From Sedimentisphaerales bacterium (GTDB lineage: Bacteria; Planctomycetota; Phycisphaerae; Sedimentisphaerales; SM23-30): a stretch of 6,463 bases of DNA. The stretch is from positions 1-6,463 of the forward strand of contig JAFGDI010000397.1 of assembly GCA_016932145.1 (NCBI GenBank), in the 5' to 3' direction. Both the position numbers and the translations under genes were made by a program. The notes beneath the pieces are model-generated. The model ran no database searches. It was not told where the DNA came from and saw only the letters and a list, made by a program, of their open reading frames with translations. Shown here piece after piece: positions 1-6,463 of this stretch (position 1 is the first letter of the stretch; every line of letters begins with the position of its first letter).

Positions 1-190
1 AACAGGACAAAAAGTTACAGTAAAAAAACAACCAAAAAAACACTACAATGAACCAATACACGCAAAAATATGGATAAAAGCAAGAAAAAACTACACTCAA
101 AATAACAATTAACCTACTGATATGAAATAATTTACAAAACGGTAAACTTTCAGCAAAACAAAACATTCCCAGCTCAATAATATCAGTATT
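1..190. other. A-rich non-coding tail
   Basis: No credible gene is present; the only ATG frame checked (48) closes after nine codons. By count, bases 1-120 of the plus strand hold 70 A, 23 C, 11 G and 16 T, a strong A-over-T skew. The 3' flank of the galactosidase transcript would therefore be U- and G-rich and C-poor. Confidence 0.7.
129..148 (-). terminator. Weak terminator-like hairpin downstream of the galactosidase gene
   Basis: On the minus strand, AGTTTAC (148-142) pairs with GTAAATT (135-129) around a six-base loop, with one G-U pair, followed by the T-rich ATTTCATAT. It lies about 43 bases after the stop. It has no G/C-rich stem and only short T runs, so termination here is uncertain. 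Confidence 0.22.
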
Positions 191-3100
191 TTAGTAACCG
201 TTCACGGTTATGTTGTTTACATACCAATATTGGGCAACTAAGGCCAGGTCTTTAAGGTCAACTACTTCTGACCTGTCAATATCGGCCAATCCTGTACTGT
301 CAGAACTGAGCCAGAAACGGGCAAAAGCGGCCAGATCGTCCAATTCTACATCAAAATCTGAATCCATATCGCCGGGTGTCTGAGTGCGAAACTGCCAAAC
401 CCGGCCCTGCTGAGTTACATTGCCGGCAACCTCGTCCAAACGCCAGTAATAGCTTTGATTCCAGTTGAGGCTGTCATTACCTGATAGCACAAAGCTGTTC
501 AGGTCAGCCGATATCTGTGACAACCTGTGCATCTGGAGGGCATCAGCCCCCAGATACAGATCAAAGCTATCGGCAGTATCGCCTGTTATTTCCCAGCTAA
601 GTGAGGTGCCGGGCCAGACATTTACCTCGCCATCGCCGGGCACAGGCCCGGCAATGGAACGAGATATTGGTGTTATGGTAAAGCTATAGTTGTAAGTTCC
701 AGGCCACAACCGGTATTTATCCAGCGTTGACTGTCCGCAACTGGCACCACCCAGCCCCATTTGCTTATAGTCAATATTAACTGTTATATTACCATTGCGT
801 TTAAGCTCATTTATATGGGCCGCCGATTCCAGCATAGCCATAGTATAAGGCCAGGCACTCACTTCCAGAGTCTCACTGGAGGCCGTTTTAAAGAGCAGAC
901 CATGACCGGCATCGTTGGTAAACGATACCCAGCGAACATCGGTACGATTACCATTTTCCTGCGGCCGAACATACTCATGGATCCATTGGCCTACCGTTGA
1001 CTTATACATACCTACCAGAGATGAGGCCTTACGATCCCAATAATTTTCGTACAGACTGCCATACCATTGCACGATTTCATATTCGCCCGGCATCTCCAGT
1101 TGCATACCAAAACGAAGCATATCAGCAGCAGCACTATCAACCACCAGATCATTATCAACCTGCACTGTACCATCACTCCAGATTGTGTATGTACTGGTTA
1201 AGACGGTATTGCCAACCGGTATAGCATAAGTTACAAGAACCTGGGCTTTATTAGCAGCCAAAAAGGTCATAGCTATATTAGTGACAGTACGGCCCGGCCC
1301 GGCATTACGCCAGTTGGTCTGGCCTGAATACAAGCCGCCCCTTACATCATTATCAGTAAGTGCCCGCCAGAAATTCGGGGCAAACGGGGTAACTATCATC
1401 TGCTGACCATTCATTATATATGACTCTATAGCACCGCTTGCCTTACCTATTGATACTGCAAAATCAGGGCCGGTAAAGCCATAAGCCTCTGCCGTCTCAC
1501 TCATCTGCAAAGGTGCAGCAGCGCCAGCGCCGGGCAGCTCACCGGCAGCTACCTGCCAGTCAACCCCGAACTGATCCCAGGCAACTACATGACCAGCTTC
1601 AGACCAGATCGTTGTCTCTGGTTGTTTGTAGTATATAGTTACCAGATATTCAGCTCCTGCTGGCTTTGCTACAGGCTCAGAATAACCCAGGGAAATAATA
1701 CCATCAGTATCTGCTGCTATCGCAGTTTCCGGCAATGTGCCGCTCTGGACAACCTTGCCGTTTTCGGTCAGTTCCCAGTAGATATCAAAATCGCTTACAT
1801 TTCTGAAGGCATAGCAATTTCGAACACGGAACTCACCTGCCTGCGCATCAACTGCCTCTGTCTTGATATATTGATATACCTTCTTAACCTCGTACAATTG
1901 CGGATGCGGCTTGCGGTCCGGTCCGATAAGGCCATTACAAACAAAGTTAGTATCATTAGGCACATCGCCAAAATCACCGCCATAAGCCCAGAACTCTTCA
2001 TTCTCGCCATTAGCGGTAATATCATCACTGGCGAATTCCAGCCACAAAACGGCATTTGCACCCGGCTGAGCCTCTGGCCGGTTAAGCGAAGAAGCATTCA
2101 ATACTGTATTATATATACGAACTTTATCGATCAGCCCCCGGAACTTACGACCTGTTGACTCCGAATTACGGCCAATATTGACCGGATAGCCACTACTCTG
2201 AATATTACCAGCAAAAGCAGCAGTATTACGCAGCGTGCCATCGATATAAATACGCAGACTGCTGCCATCATAAGTGCCCGCTACCTGATGCCAGTTATTG
2301 AGCCAGTTGGCAGGCAGATCACAGCGAACTGTACGCCAGCCATTATCATAAATGAAAAACTCAAGCTGATTACCGCCATCAGCCACCTTTATAGCATACT
2401 GATGATCACCTTTGGTTATGATCGGGCCATGAGTGTCTGTAGCTTCTGGTTTAACCCAGGCTTCCAGGGTAAGAGCCTTACCAGTTATGTCAAGAGCCGC
2501 AGCCTCACCAATAATAGCATAACCATTAAGAGCCTCAGAGCTATAGCCAGTTACGAATTGACCATAAGCTGTTACCGTATTAGCCTGAGCACTGCCATCA
2601 GCAACAGAGTAATAAACATCTGCCTTTTTACGCAGGCCCTGATCAACCCAATCCCAGATGCAGGCACCCTGCAAGATCGGATATGATTCGATAACATCCC
2701 AGTAGTCCTTAATATGGCCCACACTATTGCCCATAGCATGAACATACTCACATAATATCAGCGGTTTAGCCGGGTTGGACCGGGCATAATTCTCAATAGC
2801 TGAAACACTGGCATACATCGGGCAATAGACATCGGTATCATCGCCGCCGTGTACACCCTCGTATTGCACGATCCGGGTTTTATCCCGATTTCTTATCCAG
2901 GTACTGGTAGTCTCAAAAATACGGCCATCACCAGATTCATTACCCAGCGACCAGAAGATAACACAGGCATGATTCTTATCTCGTTCGACCAGGTTCATAG
3001 TACGGTCCATAAATGAATCAGTCCATTTAAGATCATCGGAAATACTCATATTGCCATGACATTCGATATTTGCCTCATTTATTACATATATACCATATTT

Positions 3101-5236
3101 ATCACAGAGTTCATACCAGACTGGATCATTGGGGTAATGACTGGTACGCACAGTATTGAGATTGAACTGCTTCATCAGCTCTATATCTTTCACCATAGAC
3201 TCATAGCTGACATGTTTACCGGTATCTGGGTCATTTTCATGACGATTAGCACCCTTAAAATAAATGTATTTACCATTAACCTTAACGGTCTTATCTGTCA
3301 GTTCGATCTTACGGAATCCAAATTTACATCTTTCGATCTCTACTACCTTACCAGCATTATCTTTGAGTGTCAGCAGCAGCTCATAAAGATGCGGCGTCTC
3401 TGCTGACCATTTCAGCGGACTGTCAACCGGAGCCTGTAATTCGAGACCGATCTCCTGACCGGCCATCAGAGAAGCGATATCAGCAGTCATCAGCGGGCCA
3501 AAACCCACCGGCTCACCCGCCGGGTCAAGCAGACTGACCTCAAGTGTATGGGCCGCCTGATTCTGACTGCCATAGTTAACTATATCAGCATCAAGGAAAA
3601 GTTCAGCATTATCATAATTGCTGTCCAGGTCACAGCGAGCCCAGAAATCGCTGATATGCATATCGGCAGTTGAGAACATATATACATCACGATATATACC
3701 GCTCATACGCCACATATCCTGATCTTCCAGATAGCTGCCATCACTCCAGCGATATACCTCAACGGCCAGAACATTATTACCCGGCACAATATAGCTGGTA
3801 ATATCAAATTCTGATACTCCTGTGCTATCCTGGCTATAACCGACCTGCTGGCCGTTAACCCAGAGATAAAACGCACTCATAACACCATCAAAATGGATAA
3901 ATACCCGCCTGCCATTCCAGTCAGAAGGAACAGTAAAGTCTCGTCGATATGAACCTACCGGATTACGCTGGCTATAGGCTGTATAGCTGCTATGCGGCGT
4001 GGTCATTATCATAGGCTGATCGTTGGCATGAGGATAATTAAAATTAGTATAGATAGGCACACCATAACCCTGCATTTCCCAGTTTGACGGAACTGATATC
4101 TCTGACCAGCCGCTAACATCATAGCCTGTCTGATAAAAGTCAAGCGGGCGATTCTGCGGATTAGCCACCCAATGGAATTTCCACTGGCCATTAAGGTCAG
4201 AATAAAACTCTGATGCTTGTTTCGTACCCTCCAGAGCCGTTGCCAGCGAGCCATAAGGAATAAGACTGCTATGTCGAGGCATCTTATTACGCCCAAAAAC
4301 ACTGGGGTTCTCCCAGTCATTATCACCTGTCTTGAAACTTTTTACACTACTGGCAAATACCTGACCAGCCACGATAGCATCAACCCGCCAGAAATACACC
4401 TGACCGCGTTCCAGATGATAAGCCGGTTTGTAGCTCAACCCGCCTGTCTCTACCGGATTAATGCCAGAAAATTCATTACTGGTATTAAGATAAAACTTAT
4501 AGCTGACCCCTGACCCACCTGCTAACGCCGGGCAGTCCCATTTAAAGCTCACATTCTCCGGATCAAGAAAATCCTGACCATTAAATGGCGCTGTCAAAAT
4601 CGGGGCGACGGCGGTGTAACCAGTTATCTTCACCCCGGCAATAGTACCCCGGGTATTATTGCCCTTATTGGTCGGACTCAATGTCATAATATCAGATACC
4701 AGAGCATCTGAATCAGCATAGGCACGCGTGCCGCCATCAGCAGTCCATCTGTTATTTTCCTGCACCCGTTGCAATACCCTGCCGTCAGCATCTCTGAGAT
4801 CAACTGGAACAAAGGCAACATCACTTACATCAACAGAATGATATACCCTTACTGTATAATAACTTAACCCTTCACTTACCAGCCATTGACGCAAACCCAT
4901 CAAAGTAAGCGTAGCACCATTAGAGGCATCATCAAGATAAACCCGATATAATTGCTGCTCACTGGTATTTTCTATACCGCCAGCTCCGGTTCTCAGACAA
5001 CGCCACTTACACTGCACCAGGTCATTACTGCCCTGCAAAGTCACCTGGCCGACTTTTTCTGCCCCTTCCAGACCGGTGGGCACTGAATCTGTCCAATTGT
5101 CCAGATCATCTGCCAACTCTCCTGACAGGTGGGGTATGGGCCAATGATCACAAAAATTAATCCCTATTACAGTATCAGCCTGCAAAACAGATACTAACGA
5201 CAATAACAAAACGAATGCTGAAAACAACTTCTTCAC
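191..5236 (-). CDS. lacZ: Secreted multidomain GH2 beta-galactosidase with LamG insert and dockerin
   Basis: Predicted exo-acting hydrolase of terminal beta-galactosides, exported by Sec. Layout: signal peptide 1-20 (cut after LQA); unnamed beta-rich module 21-207; FN3-like 208-304; GH2 sugar-binding domain ~310-522; GH2 Ig-like ~523-640; TIM barrel ~642-870 and 1080-1115, split by a LamG domain ~871-1079; fourth LacZ domain ~1110-1225; C-terminal beta-galactosidase domain ~1245-1523; FN3-like 1527-1619; dockerin 1621-1672. LacZ motifs seen: NRHE (664-667), SHYPN (699-703), acid/base E767 in SLGNESG, nucleophile E830 in LCEYVHAMGNS, WDWVDQ (861-866), YGGDFGD (1085-1091). E725, H727 and E767 match the Mg ligands; D507, F1098 and N1101 match the Na/galactose site. 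Without the insert the core is about 1005 residues, close to E. coli LacZ. The start is GTG with a strong AAGGAG 9 bases upstream. GH2 LacZ-type assignment is near certain; strict beta-galactosidase specificity is inferred from motifs, and other beta-glycosidase activity is possible. The symbol refers to the core only. Confidence 0.96.
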   Translation of the reverse strand: MKKLFSAFVLLLSLVSVLQADTVIGINFCDHWPIPHLSGELADDLDNWTDSVPTGLEGAEKVGQVTLQGSNDLVQCKWRCLRTGAGGIENTSEQQLYRVYLDDASNGATLTLMGLRQWLVSEGLSYYTVRVYHSVDVSDVAFVPVDLRDADGRVLQRVQENNRWTADGGTRAYADSDALVSDIMTLSPTNKGNNTRGTIAGVKITGYTAVAPILTAPFNGQDFLDPENVSFKWDCPALAGGSGVSYKFYLNTSNEFSGINPVETGGLSYKPAYHLERGQVYFWRVDAIVAGQVFASSVKSFKTGDNDWENPSVFGRNKMPRHSSLIPYGSLATALEGTKQASEFYSDLNGQWKFHWVANPQNRPLDFYQTGYDVSGWSEISVPSNWEMQGYGVPIYTNFNYPHANDQPMIMTTPHSSYTAYSQRNPVGSYRRDFTVPSDWNGRRVFIHFDGVMSAFYLWVNGQQVGYSQDSTGVSEFDITSYIVPGNNVLAVEVYRWSDGSYLEDQDMWRMSGIYRDVYMFSTADMHISDFWARCDLDSNYDNAELFLDADIVNYGSQNQAAHTLEVSLLDPAGEPVGFGPLMTADIASLMAGQEIGLELQAPVDSPLKWSAETPHLYELLLTLKDNAGKVVEIERCKFGFRKIELTDKTVKVNGKYIYFKGANRHENDPDTGKHVSYESMVKDIELMKQFNLNTVRTSHYPNDPVWYELCDKYGIYVINEANIECHGNMSISDDLKWTDSFMDRTMNLVERDKNHACVIFWSLGNESGDGRIFETTSTWIRNRDKTRIVQYEGVHGGDDTDVYCPMYASVSAIENYARSNPAKPLILCEYVHAMGNSVGHIKDYWDVIESYPILQGACIWDWVDQGLRKKADVYYSVADGSAQANTVTAYGQFVTGYSSEALNGYAIIGEAAALDITGKALTLEAWVKPEATDTHGPIITKGDHQYAIKVADGGNQLEFFIYDNGWRTVRCDLPANWLNNWHQVAGTYDGSSLRIYIDGTLRNTAAFAGNIQSSGYPVNIGRNSESTGRKFRGLIDKVRIYNTVLNASSLNRPEAQPGANAVLWLEFASDDITANGENEEFWAYGGDFGDVPNDTNFVCNGLIGPDRKPHPQLYEVKKVYQYIKTEAVDAQAGEFRVRNCYAFRNVSDFDIYWELTENGKVVQSGTLPETAIAADTDGIISLGYSEPVAKPAGAEYLVTIYYKQPETTIWSEAGHVVAWDQFGVDWQVAAGELPGAGAAAPLQMSETAEAYGFTGPDFAVSIGKASGAIESYIMNGQQMIVTPFAPNFWRALTDNDVRGGLYSGQTNWRNAGPGRTVTNIAMTFLAANKAQVLVTYAIPVGNTVLTSTYTIWSDGTVQVDNDLVVDSAAADMLRFGMQLEMPGEYEIVQWYGSLYENYWDRKASSLVGMYKSTVGQWIHEYVRPQENGNRTDVRWVSFTNDAGHGLLFKTASSETLEVSAWPYTMAMLESAAHINELKRNGNITVNIDYKQMGLGGASCGQSTLDKYRLWPGTYNYSFTITPISRSIAGPVPGDGEVNVWPGTSLSWEITGDTADSFDLYLGADALQMHRLSQISADLNSFVLSGNDSLNWNQSYYWRLDEVAGNVTQQGRVWQFRTQTPGDMDSDFDVELDDLAAFARFWLSSDSTGLADIDRSEVVDLKDLALVAQYWYVNNITVNGY
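195..210. repeat. 16-bp perfect palindrome beside the galactosidase stop codon
   Basis: TAACCGT (195-201) and ACGGTTA (204-210) are perfect inverted arms around a 2-base centre, one base from the TAA stop (191-193). In the transcript this gives a six-pair stem with a UGAA loop, within the codons for TVNGY. No T tract follows directly, so it is not a standard intrinsic terminator. It could slow exonucleases, contribute to termination, or be a protein-binding site. It lies in the non-conserved tail after the dockerin. Confidence 0.5.
221..376 (-). other. C-terminal type I dockerin-like domain
   Basis: Residues 1621-1672 hold two EF-hand-like calcium loops. In the first, positions 1, 3, 5, 9 and 12 are D1623, D1625, D1627, E1631 and D1634. 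In the second they are D1652, D1654, S1656, D1660 and D1663. Each loop is followed by a hydrophobic helix ('LAAFARFWL', 'LALVAQYWY'). This spacing fits dockerin type I. Dockerins normally bind cohesins on a scaffold or the cell surface. No cohesin is encoded here, so the partner is unknown. Nine residues follow the domain, with no membrane anchor or sorting signal. Confidence 0.85.
2000..2626 (-). other. LamG-like jellyroll domain inserted in the GH2 TIM barrel
   Basis: Residues ~871-1079 of the galactosidase have no counterpart in E. coli LacZ, where the equivalent loop is only about ten residues. They show hallmarks of the LamG/concanavalin-like family: 'LTLEAWVKP' (922-930), 'WHQVAGTYDGSSLRIYIDG' (982-1000), 'FRGLIDKVRIYNTVL' (1032-1046) and a closing strand 'AVLWLEF' (1062-1068). 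The core resumes at 'EFWAYGGDFGD'. The frame is open throughout, with no stop or frameshift, so this is a real in-frame insertion. By family knowledge such domains often bind carbohydrate or shape substrate access; binding here is inferred. Boundaries are good to about ten residues. Confidence 0.88.
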
Positions 5237-5245
5237 TGAAATAAA

Positions 5246-5251
5246 CTCCTT
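5246..5251 (-). promoter_or_regulatory. Shine-Dalgarno for the GTG-started galactosidase gene
   Basis: Read on the minus strand, AAGGAG lies 9 bases before GTG AAG AAG. This decides the start: the protein then opens with MKK and a hydrophobic stretch, a normal Sec signal peptide. No ATG start with comparable support was seen nearby. Confidence 0.85.
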
Positions 5252-5279
5252 AAGTCTTTTTACCGGCGGGTTTTATAAC

Positions 5280-5311
5280 TTGGCTTCATTTTACACATTC
5301 TCACCAGCCAA
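5280..5311. repeat. Inverted repeat, 6-bp arms, upstream of the galactosidase gene
   Basis: TTGGCT (5280-5285) and AGCCAA (5306-5311) are perfect inverted arms separated by 20 bases. One mismatch is followed by a further matching pair outside. The repeat touches the proposed -10 box and covers the proposed transcription start, where a repressor site could lie. It could instead form a leader hairpin if transcription starts further upstream. Arms this short can occur by chance in a region of this size. Confidence 0.4.
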
Positions 5312-5339
5312 CTATAGGCAGACGCATATTTGCTAAAAA
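5311..5339 (-). promoter_or_regulatory. Possible sigma70-type promoter of the galactosidase gene
   Basis: On the minus strand, TATAGT (5316-5311, five of six matches to the -10 consensus) sits 17 bases after TTTTTA (5339-5334, three of six matches to the -35 consensus). A start near 5304 would give a leader of about 68 bases before the GTG. The -35 match is poor, and planctomycete promoters are not well described by this consensus, so this is only a candidate. A second -10-like TATAAA near 5272-5277 lacks a -35 partner. Confidence 0.22.
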
Positions 5340-5406
5340 ACTGCGCTATCTGTATAAGTTATGAACTCAGGAGATGAAATTAGCCTAAAAAAAATGTTTT
5401 TTCAGT

Positions 5407-5429
5407 AAAAAAAGTAACCAGTTTTACCT
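5407..5429 (-). terminator. Weak intrinsic terminator after the 301-aa gene
   Basis: On the minus strand, AGGTAA (5429-5424) can pair with TTACTT (5417-5412) around a six-base loop, with one G-U pair. The second arm runs into a seven-T tract (5413-5407). The stem contains the TAA stop of the upstream gene. It is A/T-rich and therefore weak. A further A/T-only hairpin (eight A, TG, six T on the plus strand, 5387-5402) follows and may assist. Its presence argues against tight co-transcription with the galactosidase gene. Confidence 0.4.
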
Positions 5430-6329
5430 GACCGGCTCTTGCAAACGCTCTTTGGGACACTCTGTTTTATAGCATGAATGCAAAAATAGTATTCTCTTAT
5501 CTATCTCTGCCACAATAGACAAATAGGTTTTTCCCTGTCGATAAGGAGTAAATTCAGTTGCTGACACCATCATAGATTTAAGGGCCTGCCAGTCGCCAGT
5601 TGGCTGTTCTGCCAGAAATTCAGCTAAAATATCTTCCCAGCGATCATCGCCGGCTAATGCCATTATTCTGGCCAGGTCAAACTGACATAATGGCTTTTCC
5701 TTAAGGTCAAAAGTCAGATCATCATACTTTGCCAGTACACTTGAAATTTCCCCTGTCCTGGCAGCCAGCAGCAAATTAAGCGAACGCCAGCGATCACTAT
5801 CCGAACTTAAGTCCGCTGCCTGCTCCACTGTCAGGGCCATTGCCTGCTGGTTCTTATCCAGAATTAAAAGAGTCTCAAGTAATTGCTCTCGCTGTTGCTC
5901 ACTGGGGTATTTCTCCCAGGCCTTACTATCCAGCTCCAGAGCCAGATAAAACAGTCCCCGACTATACATATAAGCTCGCAATTTTGCCTTGTACTCAGGC
6001 CATTTTCCATCTGGAATAGTGCCATTGAGCTTTTTCCGCAGATCAATAAACTCTTTAAGCCGGGCATATTCATTGCGTAAGTACATATCAGAAGCATGCT
6101 TACGCGAAAGGTGAGCATATTCATTCAAAGCTGCGGCAAAATCACCAATAGCCATAAAGGCATCGGTCTTTTCCCGCAGAGCAATACGATCGTAAGGGCT
6201 GCCACTCTGAACTTCCGCTGCCTGACCGCCAGTGGCAGCATTGCCAGTTATCTGCTCTGTATCAGCAATCCCCTGCTGAACCAGCAGTAAGGCCAGTACA
6301 ATTATTATTTTTATCGCTGCTTTTGACAT
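5424..6329 (-). CDS. Exported helical (TPR-like) protein of unknown function
   Basis: A 301-aa protein I do not recognise. Residues 1-22 look like a Sec signal peptide: K3 and K7, a hydrophobic IIIVLALLLV core, and likely cleavage after GIA. Residues ~23-45 are a low-complexity Gly/Ala/Gln/Ser linker. The rest is predicted mostly helical, with paired amphipathic helices resembling tetratricopeptide repeats, best at ~50-90 ('TDAFMAIGDFAAALNEYAHL'), then less clearly at ~115-200. The C-terminus carries Cys286 and Cys291. The start is fixed because an in-frame TAG lies only four codons upstream (TAG, ATT, TAT, AGG, TAT, ATG). The Shine-Dalgarno is poor: AGG only three bases from ATG. The gene ends 187 bases before the galactosidase start, in the same direction, with a terminator-like sequence between. 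A scaffold or assembly role in the periplasm would be typical of TPR proteins but is speculation. The gene itself is likely real because of its length and signal peptide. Confidence 0.8.
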   Translation of the reverse strand: MSKAAIKIIIVLALLLVQQGIADTEQITGNAATGGQAAEVQSGSPYDRIALREKTDAFMAIGDFAAALNEYAHLSRKHASDMYLRNEYARLKEFIDLRKKLNGTIPDGKWPEYKAKLRAYMYSRGLFYLALELDSKAWEKYPSEQQREQLLETLLILDKNQQAMALTVEQAADLSSDSDRWRSLNLLLAARTGEISSVLAKYDDLTFDLKEKPLCQFDLARIMALAGDDRWEDILAEFLAEQPTGDWQALKSMMVSATEFTPYRQGKTYLSIVAEIDKRILFLHSCYKTECPKERLQEPVR

Positions 6330-6384
6330 ATACCTATAAATCTAATCGCAAAATTGCCAGGAAGCAAAGTTTTTTTGTTACTGT

Positions 6385-6462
6385 TCACGCAGCTTTTCTT
6401 CTCTGGGAACGCTGAGCCCCAGCTCGGCTATTATCAGGCAAAACTAACAGATTGCTTGATAC
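6385..6462 (-). CDS. Possible 3' end of an unidentified upstream gene (partial)
   Basis: One minus-strand frame is open from the window edge to TGA (6387-6385), giving 25 codons that end in '...RSQRRKAA'. The other two minus-strand frames meet stops early. Base composition is more balanced here than in the A/T-rich stretch at 6330-6384, which suits a coding-to-intergenic boundary at 6385. If real, it ends 55 bases before the 301-aa gene in the same direction, so the two could share an operon. No domain can be recognised, and a 25-codon open stretch can occur by chance. Confidence 0.33.
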   Translation of the reverse strand, partial: VSSNLLVLPDNSRAGAQRSQRRKAA

Positions 6463-6463
6463 C

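Noticed and set aside
1..120. A-rich tract considered as a CRISPR leader, repeat array or replication origin
   Set aside because: No regularly spaced repeats, DnaA-box cluster or cas genes are visible; it is just skewed A-rich intergenic DNA.
1589..2158. 189-codon plus-strand open frame antisense to the galactosidase
   Set aside because: It lies wholly opposite strongly conserved GH2/LamG coding sequence, has a Cys/Ile-rich composition unlike a normal protein and no recognisable domain. It is a shadow of the real frame.
2000..2626. Possibility that the break in the LacZ core is a mobile element or frameshift
   Set aside because: The reading frame is continuous, there are no flanking direct or inverted repeats that I can see, and the inserted protein is a complete LamG fold with typical motifs.
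2288..2686. 132-codon plus-strand open frame
   Set aside because: Also opposite the LamG and barrel coding region, with no recognisable motif. The other short plus-strand frames within 191-5236 were dismissed for the same reason.
4009..4326. 105-codon minus-strand frame overlapping the galactosidase
   Set aside because: It is out of frame with the GH2 sugar-binding domain, whose own frame is clearly coding ('YGVPIYTNFNYPH').
6347..6377. Plus-strand hairpin TTGC/GCAA followed by seven T, resembling an intrinsic terminator
   Set aside because: The stem has only four pairs and no plus-strand gene precedes it. Read on the minus strand it is equally short with only four T after it, so it was not called.

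Overview
The window looks like accessory, polysaccharide-degrading DNA from a moderate-GC member of the Planctomycetota, most likely class Phycisphaerae. The best clue is the C-terminal dockerin-like double repeat ending in 'FARFWL' and 'VAQYWY', preceded by a fibronectin-like 'YYWRLDEV...VWQFRT' module. This tail style is common on secreted proteins of that class. The assignment rests on remembered family features, not on a search.

Everything convincing is on the minus strand, so transcription runs from high to low coordinates. At the right edge (about 6385-6462) there may be the last 25 codons of an unidentified gene. Next comes a 301-aa protein with a signal peptide and helical, TPR-like character (6329-5424), whose stop codon lies in a possible weak intrinsic terminator. 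A 187-bp intergenic region follows, carrying a 6-bp inverted repeat, a possible promoter and a strong Shine-Dalgarno. The rest is one giant gene (5236-191). It encodes a 1681-aa secreted, multidomain glycoside hydrolase family 2 beta-galactosidase that starts with GTG. The last 190 bases are an A-rich non-coding tail.

The giant enzyme contains a complete E. coli LacZ-type core of about 1005 residues, with both catalytic glutamates and the metal ligands. The core has four additions: an unnamed N-terminal beta-rich module, fibronectin-III-like modules on both flanks, a dockerin at the C-terminus, and a LamG (concanavalin-like) domain of about 209 residues. The LamG domain is inserted inside the catalytic TIM barrel, just after the beta-8 tryptophan and before the residues that complete the galactose/Na+ site. 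That insertion is the most interesting feature here. No second enzyme, transporter, sulfatase, regulator, cohesin, mobile element, CRISPR array or RNA gene is visible, so the physiological substrate cannot be read from context. The 301-aa protein is co-directional but separated by a terminator-like sequence, so a functional link to the galactosidase is unproven.
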